Source: Litorihabitans aurantiacus (GTDB taxonomy: Bacteria; Actinomycetota; Actinomycetes; Actinomycetales; Beutenbergiaceae). From it: 64,000 nucleotides of DNA. Every line of letters starts with the position of its first letter. The stretch's first letter is position 1. The stretch spans positions 62,001 through 126,000 of the forward strand of contig NZ_BSUM01000001.1 of the NCBI RefSeq assembly GCF_030161595.1, given 5' to 3'. Below the pieces are notes generated by a model, which searched no databases, was not told the DNA's origin, and worked only from the letters and a program-made list of their open reading frames with translations. This document shows, one piece after another, positions 53,627-62,708 of the stretch. The translations under genes were made by a program, and so were the position numbers.

Positions 53627-54649
53627 ATGCCTATCGCAACCCCCGAGTCCTACGCCGAGATGATCGACCGCGCCCGGGCCGGCTCGTTCGCCTACCCCGC
53701 GGTCAACATCACCTCCTCGCAGACCGTCACCGCCGCGATCCAGGGCTTCGCCGAGGCGGAGAGCGACGGCATCATCCAGGTCTCGGTCGGTGGCGCGGAG
53801 TACGCGTCCGGCTCGACGATCAAGGACCGCGTCTCCGGCTCGCTCGCCCTGGCCGCGTACGCGACCGAGGTCGCGAAGAACTACGGCGTCACCATCGCGC
53901 TGCACACCGACCACTGCGTCAAGAAGAACCTCGACTCCTGGGTCCGCCCGCTCCTGGCCCACGAGGCCGAGCAGGTCAAGCGCGGCGAGAACCCGCTGTT
54001 CCAGTCGCACATGTTCGACGGCAGCGACATCCCGCTGGACGAGAACCTCGTCATCGCCGCCGAGCTGCTCGAGCTGAGCCAGGCCGCGCGCACCATCCTC
54101 GAGATCGAGGTCGGCGTCGTGGGTGGCGAGGAGGACGGCCACGAGGCCGAGATCAACGACAAGCTGTACACCACGGTCGAGGACGGTCTCGCGACGGTCC
54201 GCGCGCTCGGCTCGGGCGAGAAGGGCCGCTACCTGACCGCCCTGACGTTCGGCAACGTGCACGGCGTCTACAAGCCGGGTGCGGTCAAGCTCCGCCCGGC
54301 GATCCTCAAGGAGATCCAGGACGCGGTCGGCGCCGAGCTCGGCAAGACCAACCCGTTCGACCTGGTCTTCCACGGCGGTTCGGGTTCGACGGCCCAGGAG
54401 ATCTCCGAGGCCGTCGACAACGGCGTCATCAAGATGAACATCGACACGGACACGCAGTACGCGTTCACGCGCCCCGTCGTCGGGCACATCTTCAGCAACT
54501 ACGACGGCGTGCTGAAGGTCGACGGCGAGGTCGGCAACAAGAAGGCCTACGACCCGCGCGCGTGGGGCAAGCTGGCCGAGGCCGGCATGGCCGCCCGCAT
54601 CGTCGAGGCCGCGCAGCAGCTGCGCAGCGCCGGGCACAAGATCTCCTGA
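53627..54649 (+). CDS. fbaA: Class II fructose-bisphosphate aldolase
   Basis: 340 residues from ATG 53627 (GAGGAG upstream). Central glycolytic/gluconeogenic step between FBP and DHAP plus G3P. Motifs: 'YAEMIDRARAGSFAYPAVNITSSQT', zinc His in 'ALHTDHCVKK', 'EIEVGVVGGEEDGHEAEIN', 'GNVHGVYKPG', 'LVFHGGSGS', 'VIKMNIDTDTQYAFT'. The order fba, DUF3151, purA is conserved in actinobacteria. Confidence 0.97.
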   Translation: MPIATPESYAEMIDRARAGSFAYPAVNITSSQTVTAAIQGFAEAESDGIIQVSVGGAEYASGSTIKDRVSGSLALAAYATEVAKNYGVTIALHTDHCVKKNLDSWVRPLLAHEAEQVKRGENPLFQSHMFDGSDIPLDENLVIAAELLELSQAARTILEIEVGVVGGEEDGHEAEINDKLYTTVEDGLATVRALGSGEKGRYLTALTFGNVHGVYKPGAVKLRPAILKEIQDAVGAELGKTNPFDLVFHGGSGSTAQEISEAVDNGVIKMNIDTDTQYAFTRPVVGHIFSNYDGVLKVDGEVGNKKAYDPRAWGKLAEAGMAARIVEAAQQLRSAGHKIS

Positions 54650-54667
54650 TCGCGCCCGTCGCGCGGT

Positions 54668-54707
54668 GCGGGCGGGTGGCCCCGAGGTCACAGGGCCACC
54701 CGCCCGC
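54668..54707. terminator. Hairpin after fbaA
   Basis: Perfect 15-bp stem GCGGGCGGGTGGCCC with its complement, 10-nt loop, 18 nt after the stop codon. Confidence 0.8.
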
Positions 54708-54733
54708 CCGCGCGCCCCGGAGAGGATGAACAC

Positions 54734-55276
54734 GTGAGCCACGAGAACCTGGGCCTCGGCGTCAGCGTCGGCCCGCCGTCGACCCGCCTGCCCGACAGCC
54801 ACCCCGACCTCGTCGTCATGGCCGAGCTCGGCGCGCGCGACGGCGTCGTGGACGGCAGCGACGTCGGCGCCCTGCGCGCCGCCGCGGCAGCCCACCCCGA
54901 CTCGAGCCTCGCGTGGGCGCTGCTGGCCCGGCTCGAGCTCGACGCGCTGGAGGCGCTCGACGCACCCGCGGCCGCGGACGACGTCGCGCACGCCGTCGCC
55001 GCCTACGCCTACGCGCGCGTCGGCTACCACCGCGGGCTCGACGCGCTGCGCCGCGCCGGGTGGCGCGGCCAGGGCCCCGTGCCCGTCGACCACCTCGCCA
55101 ACCGCGGCTTCCTCGCCGCGCTGCTCGCGCTCGGTGACGCCGCGCGCGCCATCGGCGAGGTCGAGGAGAGCGCGCGCATCACGGAGTTCGTGCACGGTTC
55201 GGACCCGACCGCCCCCGCCGTCCTGGCGCAGGGCGTCCCGGTGGGCGACCTGCCCGCCGCCACGGAACAGGAGTAG
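54734..55276 (+). CDS. DUF3151 domain-containing protein
   Basis: 180 residues from GTG 54734. Matches DUF3151: '[20 protein letters not shown]', '[24 protein letters not shown]', '[56 protein letters not shown]'. The second half resembles a TPR-like helical pair. It lies between aldolase and purA as in other actinobacteria; function unknown. Confidence 0.9.
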   Translation: MSHENLGLGVSVGPPSTRLPDSHPDLVVMAELGARDGVVDGSDVGALRAAAAAHPDSSLAWALLARLELDALEALDAPAAADDVAHAVAAYAYARVGYHRGLDALRRAGWRGQGPVPVDHLANRGFLAALLALGDAARAIGEVEESARITEFVHGSDPTAPAVLAQGVPVGDLPAATEQE

Positions 55277-55281
55277 GTCGC

Positions 55282-56568
55282 ATGCCAGCAGTCGTCGTCG
55301 TCGGAGCCCAGTGGGGGGACGAGGGCAAGGGGAAGGCGACCGACCAGCTCGGGTCGCGCGTGGACTACGTCGTGAAGTTCAACGGCGGGAACAACGCGGG
55401 GCACACCGTGGTGATCGGTGACGAGAAGTACGCCCTCCACCTCCTGCCCTCCGGCATCCTCAGCCCCGGCGTCACGCCGGTCATCGGCAACGGTGTCGTG
55501 GTCGACATCGAGGTGCTGTTCTCGGAGATCGACCACCTCGACGCGCGCGGCGTCGACACCTCGCGGCTGCTGGTCAGCTCGAGCGCGCACGTCATCGCGC
55601 CGTACAACCGCACCCTGGACAAGGTGACCGAGCGCTTCCTCGGCAAGCGCCAGATCGGCACCACCGGGCGCGGCATCGGCCCGACGTACGCGGACAAGAT
55701 GAACCGCGTCGGCATCCGCGTGCAGGACCTGTACGACGAGAAGATCCTGCGCGAGAAGATCGAGGGCGCCCTCGAGCTCAAGAACCAGATCCTTCTCAAG
55801 GTCTACAACCGGCGCGCGGTGACGATCGACGAGACGGTCGACGCGCTGCTGGCGTGGTCCGACCGGCTGAAGCCGATGGTGGCCGACACCTCGCTCGTGC
55901 TGAACGAGGCGCTCGACCGCGGCGAGATCGTCCTGTTCGAGGCCGGCCAGGCCACGATGCTCGACGTCGACCACGGCACCTACCCGTTCGTCACCTCCTC
56001 CTCGGCCACGGCCGCGGGCGCGTGCACCGGTTCGGGCATCGGTCCGACGCGGATCGACCGGGTGGTCGGCGTCATCAAGGCGTACACCACGCGCGTGGGC
56101 GAGGGCCCGTTCCCGACCGAGCTGTTCGACGACATGGGCGAGTACCTGCGCAAGACCGGCGGCGAGTTCGGCGTCACCACGGGCCGCTCGCGCCGCTGCG
56201 GCTGGTACGACGCGGTGATCGCGCGCTACGCGTCGCGCGTCAACGGGCTGACCGACCTCGTGCTGACCAAGCTCGACGTGCTCACCGGCATCGAAAAGAT
56301 CCCGGTCTGCGTGGCCTACGACGTCGACGGCGTGCGGCACGAGGAGATGCCGGTCGACCAGACCGCGTTCCACCACGCCACGCCGATCTACGAGCACCTC
56401 GACGGCTGGTGGGAGGACATCTCGGGCGCCCGCACGTTCGAGGACCTGCCGCTCAACGCGCAGCGCTACGTCGAGCACCTCGAGCGCATCTCGGGCACGC
56501 GGATCTCGGCGATCGGCGTCGGCCCGCAGCGCGAGGCGACCATCGCCCGCCACGACCTGCTGGGCTGA
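55282..56568 (+). CDS. purA: Adenylosuccinate synthetase
   Basis: 428 residues from ATG 55282, 5 nt after the DUF3151 stop. Makes adenylosuccinate from IMP, GTP and aspartate. N-terminal '[17 protein letters not shown]' carries catalytic Asp13 and the P-loop; '[12 protein letters not shown]' (His), '[13 protein letters not shown]', '[23 protein letters not shown]', '[13 protein letters not shown]' and C-terminal '[10 protein letters not shown]' are all present. Confidence 0.98.
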   Translation: MPAVVVVGAQWGDEGKGKATDQLGSRVDYVVKFNGGNNAGHTVVIGDEKYALHLLPSGILSPGVTPVIGNGVVVDIEVLFSEIDHLDARGVDTSRLLVSSSAHVIAPYNRTLDKVTERFLGKRQIGTTGRGIGPTYADKMNRVGIRVQDLYDEKILREKIEGALELKNQILLKVYNRRAVTIDETVDALLAWSDRLKPMVADTSLVLNEALDRGEIVLFEAGQATMLDVDHGTYPFVTSSSATAAGACTGSGIGPTRIDRVVGVIKAYTTRVGEGPFPTELFDDMGEYLRKTGGEFGVTTGRSRRCGWYDAVIARYASRVNGLTDLVLTKLDVLTGIEKIPVCVAYDVDGVRHEEMPVDQTAFHHATPIYEHLDGWWEDISGARTFEDLPLNAQRYVEHLERISGTRISAIGVGPQREATIARHDLLG

Positions 56569-56580
56569 GACCAGGCCACC

Positions 56581-56623
56581 ACGGGACCGTCCGACGGCGT
56601 CACTCGCCGTCGGGCGGTCCCGT
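56581..56623. terminator. Strong hairpin after purA
   Basis: 19-bp stem (one T-G pair) with loop TCACT, 13 nt after the stop. Confidence 0.85.
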
Positions 56624-56763
56624 CGTCTCCGGGAGCGCCGGGCGCTCGGGGCGAAGCGGTAGCGCGACGGCGGGACCGGGCGTCCTGAGCCCCTCAGCGC
56701 CCGGCCGGCTCGCGGGTCTCTGCATCTGGACGCCACGACGCCAGCCCTGGAAGGGTGGGCCTC

Positions 56764-57651
56764 ATGGACGGTGCGAGCACGCCTCGGGTCTGGACGAATC
56801 TCGATGTGGAGGTGCGTTCCGGGCGCATCGCCGCGCAGAGTCTGGGTGACCTCGCAGACCCGTCGCTGATCCTTCTCGGCGGGGCCACCTGGTCACGCGA
56901 CTGGTGGTCCGACGACTTCTGCGACCGGATAGCAGGCCTCGGGGTGCATGTGATGCGGTACGACCCGCGCGACACGGGTGAGTCGACCACGAGCCCGCCC
57001 GGCAAGCCGGACTATACGGCCGACGACCTCGCCGATGACGCGATCGCCGTGCTCGATGCGTTCGGCGTCCGCGCGACCACCGTCGCGGGCCTCTCGATGG
57101 GTGGCGGGCTGGCGCAGCGCGTCGCGGCACGGCACCCCGACCGCGTGGACGCGCTCGTGCTGCTCTCAACCAGCCCCGCGGGGGACATCGGGCGCGAGCT
57201 GCCGCCACCCACCCCCACCATCCTGGCCACGTTCGAGGAGACCGTCCCCGACCCCCAGTGGGGAGATCGGCGAAGCGTCGTCGACTGGCTCGTCGCCGGC
57301 GAGCGGCCCTATGCCGGCCCGGAAGGTTTCGACGAGGAGACTCTGCGCGACCTCGCCGGCCGCGTGTGGGACCGCAGCGCCTCGATGGCGTCGGCCTCGA
57401 ACCACTTCGTCGTCGCGGAGAGCGCGACGCCGCTCGACCTCTCGGCGCTGCGCGGGATCCCCACGCTCGTCGTCCACGGCTCGGCCGACCCCCTCTTCCC
57501 GCCGGCGCACGGCGAGGCCCTCGCTGAGGCGCTCGACGCACGTCTCGTCGTGCTGGACGGAGTCGGCCACCAAGCACCACCGCCCGCGACCTGGACCGAG
57601 CTCGTCCCGGCGATCGCCGATCACGCTCGCGGAGCGGCCGGCCGAGCCTGA
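56764..57651 (+). CDS. Alpha/beta hydrolase
   Basis: 295 residues from ATG 56764 with GAAGG upstream (an in-frame GTG at 56755 is possible). Nucleophile Ser in 'VAGLSMGGGLAQRVAARHPDRV', Asp in 'VVHGSADPLFP', His in 'GVGHQAPP'; 'RYDPRDTGEST' is typical of the esterase/hydrolase group. Substrate unknown. Standalone gene after the purA terminator. Confidence 0.92.
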   Translation: MDGASTPRVWTNLDVEVRSGRIAAQSLGDLADPSLILLGGATWSRDWWSDDFCDRIAGLGVHVMRYDPRDTGESTTSPPGKPDYTADDLADDAIAVLDAFGVRATTVAGLSMGGGLAQRVAARHPDRVDALVLLSTSPAGDIGRELPPPTPTILATFEETVPDPQWGDRRSVVDWLVAGERPYAGPEGFDEETLRDLAGRVWDRSASMASASNHFVVAESATPLDLSALRGIPTLVVHGSADPLFPPAHGEALAEALDARLVVLDGVGHQAPPPATWTELVPAIADHARGAAGRA

Positions 57652-57833
57652 GGCCGGCGCGGGCGCTGGCCGCGGGCTCAGCGAGCGGCGCCGGCGGTGC
57701 CGCTCGGGCGGCCCAGCTCTCGTCGCAGCGGTCCACGTGACGTGCGTGCCAGGTGACTTCGGCACGCGCCAGGTCATCTCCCGCTCCCCTCACGGGGACC
57801 TGACAGGAATCCGAGGTCGACTGCCGCCAATGC

Positions 57834-57859
57834 TACTGTACTAACACGTTTGTATAGTA
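57834..57859. promoter_or_regulatory. Operator/promoter before the MFS-TetR cassette
   Basis: 26-bp imperfect dyad: TACTGTACTAAC and its near-complement GTTTGTATAGTA; 10 of 13 symmetric pairs match. It overlaps a -10-like TATAGT (57853-57858) and is the most AT-rich stretch nearby, 27 nt before the MFS start. Likely bound by the TetR protein encoded two genes downstream. Confidence 0.65.
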
Positions 57860-57885
57860 TGAGAGCGGCAGGAGAGAGCTAGGAG

Positions 57886-59393
57886 ATGGAGAGCGTGACT
57901 GCGTCCGAGCGGCGCTGGTGGTTGTTGGTGACGGTGGGCGCGGGGCTGTTGCTGATCACGCTGGACAACTCGATCCTGTACACCGCACTGCCCACGCTGA
58001 CCGAGGAGCTGGGCGCCTCGGGGTCGGCGGCGTTGTGGATCATCAACGCCTACCCGGTGGTGATGGCGGGTCTGCTGCTGGGCGCCGGGACGTTGGGTGA
58101 CCGGATCGGTCATCGCCGGATGTTCGTGGTGGGCCTGGTGATCTTCGGTGCGGCGTCGGCGGCGGCAGCGTTCTCGGTGAGCCCGGGGATGCTGATCGCC
58201 TCCCGGGCCCTTCTGGCGGTGGGTGCCGCCTCGATGATGCCGGCGACGCTGGCGCTGATCCGGTTGACGTTCGATGACGCGAAGGAGCGCAACATAGCGA
58301 TCGCGATCTGGGGCAGCCTCTCGGTCATCGGGGCCGCCATGGGTCCGATCCTGGGCGGACTGCTGCTGGAGCGGTTCTGGTGGGGGTCGGTGTTCCTGAT
58401 CAACGTGCCCGTCGTGGTCGTCGCACTGATCGCAACCACGATCATCGCGCCTCGCAACGACGCCGACCCGACGAAGAAGTGGGACCTGCTGTCCTCGATC
58501 CAGGCGATGGTGGGCCTGGTGGGAACGGTGCTGTTCATCAAGGAGCTGGCTCACGTCCCGCAGAACTGGCCCCTGGTCGCGGCCGCTGCCGTGGCCGCCG
58601 TCGTCGGGTTCACCGCGTTCGTCCGGCGCCAGCGGCGGATGGCTGAGCCGCTGCTGGACTTCTCGATCTTCCGCAACCGGGCTTTCAGCGGTGGTGTGCT
58701 GGCGGCGGCGTTCGCGATGTTCACCATCGCCGGCGCGCAGCTCATCACGACCCAGCGCTTCCAGCTCGTGGAGGGGTTCAGTCCGTTGCAGGCAGGTCTC
58801 CTGGTGGCCGCGATCGCTCTCGGCGCGCTGCCCTCGGGCATGCTCGGCGCCGCGTTCCTGGACGTGCTCGGCCTCCGGCTCATCATCTCCGGTGGCCTGG
58901 GAGTAGGAGCGCTGGGCCTGGTGCTGTCGATCACCGCTGCCGCCACCGACACTTTCATGCTGCTCGTGGCCGGATTCATCGTGACCGGCATGGGTCTGGG
59001 CGGAGCGTTCTCGGTCGCCTCGGCCGCGATCATGGGCAACGCCCACCCCGCAAGGCCGGTATGGCTGCGTCCGTGGAAGAGGTCTCCTACGAGATGGGGT
59101 CACTCTCGGCGGTCGCCGTGCTGGGAAGCCTGCTGACGTTCGTCTACGCCTCCACCGTGCGCCTGCCCACCGGCTCGCCGGACGTGGCCAGCGAGAGCCT
59201 GGCCGATGCGCTGGCCGCCGCCGACGGGAACGCCGACGTGATCGCGGCCGCAACCACGGCGTTCGACACCGCCTACCTGGTCACGATGATCGTCCTGGGT
59301 GCGATGCTGGCGATCGGGGCCGTGGTCACCAACCGTCTCCTGCGCGCCTACGGCCGCCGCAGTCAGGCGATGGAGTTCGCCGAGAACCACTGA
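57886..59393 (+). pseudogene. DHA2-family MFS multidrug transporter (one frameshift)
   Basis: ATG 57886 with AGGAG upstream. Fourteen-helix DHA2 (EmrB/QacA-like) pattern: 'LDNSILYTALPTLTEELGASGSAALWIINAYPVVMAGLLLGAGTLGDRIGHRRMFVVGL' (motif A and motif D1) and 'GSLSVIGAAMGPILGGLLLERFWWGSVFLINVPVVV' (motif C). The frame is lost near 59050: 'GNAHPA' should join 'KAGMAASVEEVSYEMGSLSAVAVLGSLL', which is read in another frame to 59393. One missing C (CGCAAG for CGCCAAG) explains it and gives 502 residues. Drug or solute exported is unknown; the TetR and palindrome suggest inducible export. Confidence 0.87.
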
Positions 59394-59423
59394 CCAGACG
59401 TCCCCGCGAGAGAGGGAAGCTCC

Positions 59424-59963
59424 GTGCGAGAGAGCAAACGGACCGTGATCCTGGACGCCGCGGCCGGCGTGATCGAGTCCGAGGGGATCACCGCCGTCAC
59501 CTTCGACTCCGTCGCGGCCGCCGCCGGCATCACCCGCGGCGGGATCATCTACCACTTCCCCTCCCGTGAGGAGCTGATCGCGGCCATCCACGAGCACATG
59601 GCCCGCCGCTGGGAGGACCAGCTCGAAGCGGCCTGCGGCAAGCCCGCTGATCAGAGCACCGCGACCGAACGCCTCATCGCCTACATCAGCATGGCGGCCA
59701 CGCCAGCCACCCGCGCCGAGGTCCAGATGATCCTCGACAGCCACCACACCGAGAACCAGGACGTCTGGGACCAGGTGCTGCAACGCTGGGCACCCCGCCC
59801 GCAGCCGAGCGACGGTCCCTCCTACACGCTCGCGCTCCTGGCCGCCGACGGGCTCTGGGTCAACGACGTCATCGGCAGCACACGCATTCCTCCCGAGCAG
59901 CGCCACGACACCGCCGAACGCATCATCGACCTCATTCGCGACACCGACCGGAGCGCGCCGTGA
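59424..59963 (+). CDS. TetR-family transcriptional regulator
   Basis: 179 residues from GTG 59424. N-terminal helix-turn-helix 'VILDAAAGVIESEGITAVTFDSVAAAAGITRGGIIYHFPSREELIAAIHEHM' is canonical. The C-terminal part has the TetR_C helices that bind ligand. It follows the transporter by 30 nt and overlaps the next gene as GTGA, so the three genes are one operon that it probably represses through the palindrome at 57834. Confidence 0.94.
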   Translation: MRESKRTVILDAAAGVIESEGITAVTFDSVAAAAGITRGGIIYHFPSREELIAAIHEHMARRWEDQLEAACGKPADQSTATERLIAYISMAATPATRAEVQMILDSHHTENQDVWDQVLQRWAPRPQPSDGPSYTLALLAADGLWVNDVIGSTRIPPEQRHDTAERIIDLIRDTDRSAP

Positions 59964-60796
59964 ACGACACGATCCTGGTCACCGGTGCCACCGGCAAGAC
60001 CGGAGGACGCATCACCGACCTCCTGCGCTCCCAGGGCCAAGAGGTGCGCGCAGTCTCACGCTCCACCAGCCTGCCGTTCGACTGGCGGGACCCCGACACC
60101 TGGCCCGGCGCCCTGGACGGGGTGAAGGCCGTCTACGTCGTCCCCGCCTCGCTGCACGACCCCGACACCCTGGACCAGCTGCGCGACTTCGGGAAGCTCG
60201 CCATCCAGCACGGTGCAACTCGCGCCGTGCTGGCCTCGGTGCCCGATGACGGCAGCGAGGCGTTCCAGGCCGTCCGCGACGCGGAGCAGGCCCTGGCCAG
60301 CTCCGGTCTGGACCTGACGGTCCTGCGGTTCCGCTGGTTCATGCAGACCTTCTCGGAGGACTTCCTGGCCTCCTACGTCACCTCAGGAGAGCTGCGCCTG
60401 CCCGCGGGCGAGGGAGGCGAGGCGTTCATCGACGCCGACGACATCGCCGCCGTCGCAGCCACCGCACTCACCCAGGACGGCCACGCCGGCCGGGAGTACG
60501 AGCTCACCGGCCCCCGCGCCCTGACCTTCCAGGACGCCGCGCGCGAGCTGAGCGCGGCCACCGGCAGAACCATCACCTACACCGCCGTGTCCGCCGAGGA
60601 CTACGAGAAGGAGCAGGAGGAGCGGGGCGAGCCCAAGGAGGGCGTCGACCTGCTCGTCGACCTGTACGCCGCCATCGCCACCGGCGACCTCGGAAACACC
60701 ACCACCCACGTCCACGACGTCCTCGCCCGCGCCCCGCACGACTTCCACGACTTCGCGAACCGCGCCGCCCACGACGGTGCGTGGAACGGCAGGTAG
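59960..60796 (+). CDS. NmrA-like NAD(P)-binding protein
   Basis: 278 residues from GTG 59960. 'ILVTGATGKTGGRITDLLRSQGQEVRAVSRS' is the NmrA/atypical-SDR nucleotide loop (GxxGxxG). 'VRDAEQALASSGLDLTVLRFRWFMQTFSEDFL' and 'YELTGPRALTFQDAARELSAATGRTITYTAVSAEDY' are typical of NAD(P)H-binding redox sensors or quinone reductases. Coupling to the MFS and TetR genes suggests a role in handling the same compound. Confidence 0.92.
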   Translation: MNDTILVTGATGKTGGRITDLLRSQGQEVRAVSRSTSLPFDWRDPDTWPGALDGVKAVYVVPASLHDPDTLDQLRDFGKLAIQHGATRAVLASVPDDGSEAFQAVRDAEQALASSGLDLTVLRFRWFMQTFSEDFLASYVTSGELRLPAGEGGEAFIDADDIAAVAATALTQDGHAGREYELTGPRALTFQDAARELSAATGRTITYTAVSAEDYEKEQEERGEPKEGVDLLVDLYAAIATGDLGNTTTHVHDVLARAPHDFHDFANRAAHDGAWNGR

Positions 60797-60888
60797 ATCC
60801 CCGAGCAGAGCCGTTCGGATGGTCGACGACGTCTGTCGTGGCGCGCGGAGATAGAGCGTCGCCAGGCCGTCGACGAGCTCCGAGACTC

Positions 60889-60930
60889 GTGCGGGTGCGG
60901 GTGCGGGTGCGGGTGCGGGTGCGGGTGCGG
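60889..60930. repeat. (GTGCGG)7 hexanucleotide repeat
   Basis: Seven perfect copies of GTGCGG in the gap between the NmrA-like gene (plus) and MocA (minus). It lies outside coding sequence, so length change would not shift a frame. Confidence 0.9.
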
Positions 60931-60996
60931 TCAGATCGGAGACGGGTCGGGGGAGGCTGTTCGGGCCGACGACGCCGGCGTGCTCTGATCGACCGC

Positions 60997-61596
60997 TCAG
61001 GTGTCGACGTCCACCCCGTCCCACAGGTCGCCGCACTCCACCGCGAGCGTGTCGTGAGCGGTGAGGTAGCCGCGCGCGCCGGCGTCGCCGTCGGCTTCGA
61101 CCAGGACACCCGGGACGTGGTCGCGGCCGATCAGCACCGGGTGGCCCGGGGCGCCGTGGTAGGTCGCACGGGCGAGCGCGGCACGCGGCTCGGGGGCGGC
61201 GTCGATGCCGGAGCCCAGCACCCGGCGGACGGCGGACGGCGGCAGGCTCGGCGTGTCCACCGTGACGACCACGACGGCGTCGGCCCGCCCTCCGCCGTCG
61301 CCGTCGAGCGCGATCGGTAGCCCCGCCCGCAGGCTCGCGGACAGCCCGCGCGCGAAGTCGGGCACGACGACGACGCCCGCCCCCTCCGGCACCAACGCCC
61401 GCGCCGCATCGGCACCGGCACCCAGGGCGACGACGACGCCCGCGCATCCGCCCGATCGCAGCGCCGCGACCGCCAGGTGCAGCCAGGGGGTGCCGTCGGC
61501 GGTCGCGGCGAGGGCCTTGGGGCCGCCGAACCGGCGCCCCTGCCCGGCCGCCAGCACCAGGCCGGTCACGAGGGGAGCGCCGCCGTCATCGGCCAT
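60997..61596 (-). CDS. MocA-like nucleotidyltransferase (molybdenum cofactor)
   Basis: 199 residues from ATG 61596; GGAGG stands 7 nt upstream, fixing the start. Nucleotidyltransferase loop 'GLVLAAGQGRRFGGPKALA' (residues 12-29), 'VVVVTVDTPSLPPSAVRRVL' (metal Asp) and 'ATYHGAPGHPVLIGRDHVPGV'. It is the MocA type that transfers CMP to molybdopterin, fitting the XdhC gene divergent from it. Substrate specificity is inferred from this pairing. Confidence 0.88.
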   Translation of the reverse strand: MADDGGAPLVTGLVLAAGQGRRFGGPKALAATADGTPWLHLAVAALRSGGCAGVVVALGAGADAARALVPEGAGVVVVPDFARGLSASLRAGLPIALDGDGGGRADAVVVVTVDTPSLPPSAVRRVLGSGIDAAPEPRAALARATYHGAPGHPVLIGRDHVPGVLVEADGDAGARGYLTAHDTLAVECGDLWDGVDVDT

Positions 61597-61688
61597 CGGG
61601 GGACCTCCGGAACGGGGGCGGGCGCCGCGGGCGGAAAGCGACACGTGAGCGTAGCGCGGGCGTTACAGACGCTGCGTACCGTCGGCGC

Positions 61689-62708
61689 ATGTTCGCCCTC
61701 GCCCCCGATCTCGCGCCGCTGCTGCGGTCGGGGCACGACGTCGCGCTGGTGACCGTCGTCGCCGCTCGCGGGCGGGGGCCGCTTCGGGTGGGCGACGGGA
61801 TGGCCGTCACCGCCGGCGCCCGGGTGGTCGGTGCGCTGTCCGGCGGCTGCGTGGAGGCGGACGCCGTCCTGCTCGGGCTCGACGTGCTGGCCACGGGCGC
61901 CGCGCGGCGGGCGACGTTCGTCCTCGACTGCGGCGGGACGATCGACGTCCTCGTGCACCGGGTCCGTGGCTCAGGGGGCGCCGACGCCGTTGCGATCGAG
62001 GCGCTCGAGCGGGCCGCGCGTGGCGAGCGCGCCGAGCTCGCGCTGCTGCGGCGCGGACCGCGCGCGGGCGCCCTCGTCGAACCCCGCTGCGCCGCCGAGG
62101 ACGAGGACCCGCTCGTGCTGCAGCACCGCCGTCGCCCGCATCTCACGATCCTCGGCGCCGGGCGGTACGCCCCCGCGCTCTGCCGCCTCGCCGCCGCCGC
62201 GGGGCACACCGTGACCGTCGTCGACCCCTCCGCGCTCCTGGCGACCCCCGCCCGCTTCCCGGACGCGACCCGCGTCGTCGTTGCCGATCTCGCGGCGCAC
62301 CTCGCGACCCGCGACGGTGCCGACGAAGGCGCGGCCGACGCCGTCGTCGTCCTCGCCCACGACGACCGCGTCGCCGTCCCCGCCCTCGCCACCGCCCTGA
62401 CCACCGCGCTCGCGCGGGACGGCTACGTCGGTGCGACGGCGTCGCGCGCCACCGCCGCCCGCCGCCGCACCGCCCTGCGCGCCGCCGGTGTCCCCGGCGC
62501 CGCGATCGCCCGGCTGCGGTCCCCGATCGGGCTCGACCTCGGAGGCGAGGACGAGACCGCCACCGCGCTCGCGATCGTGGCGGAGCTCGCCGCGGTGCGG
62601 CACGCCGCCTCGGCGCGCCCCCTGCGCGAGGGCCGCGGTCCGGTGCGCGCGAGGAGCACTGGCGGGCACGCACGGATCGATCAGCAGCGAAGTGGAGCAG
62701 TCGCATGA
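61689..62708 (+). CDS. XdhC family protein
   Basis: 339 residues from ATG 61689. N-terminal XdhC/CoxI domain 'DVALVTVVAARGRGPLRVGDGMAVTAGARVVGALSGGCVEADAVL' and C-terminal Rossmann domain 'LTILGAGRYAPALCRLAAAAGHTVTVVDP' with 'YVGATASRATAARRRTALRAAGV'. XdhC inserts sulfurated molybdenum cofactor into xanthine dehydrogenase. The XDH genes are not in the window. ATGA overlap with the next gene. Confidence 0.92.
   Translation: MFALAPDLAPLLRSGHDVALVTVVAARGRGPLRVGDGMAVTAGARVVGALSGGCVEADAVLLGLDVLATGAARRATFVLDCGGTIDVLVHRVRGSGGADAVAIEALERAARGERAELALLRRGPRAGALVEPRCAAEDEDPLVLQHRRRPHLTILGAGRYAPALCRLAAAAGHTVTVVDPSALLATPARFPDATRVVVADLAAHLATRDGADEGAADAVVVLAHDDRVAVPALATALTTALARDGYVGATASRATAARRRTALRAAGVPGAAIARLRSPIGLDLGGEDETATALAIVAELAAVRHAASARPLREGRGPVRARSTGGHARIDQQRSGAVA

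Noticed and set aside
51551-55195. 1,214-codon open frame on the minus strand
   Set aside because: Antisense to DUF368, TrmH, the lipoprotein, fbaA and DUF3151; composition is that of a GC shadow with no domain.
60889-60930. Phase-variable coding repeat
   Set aside because: The (GTGCGG)7 tract is outside any supported gene and its unit is a multiple of three.
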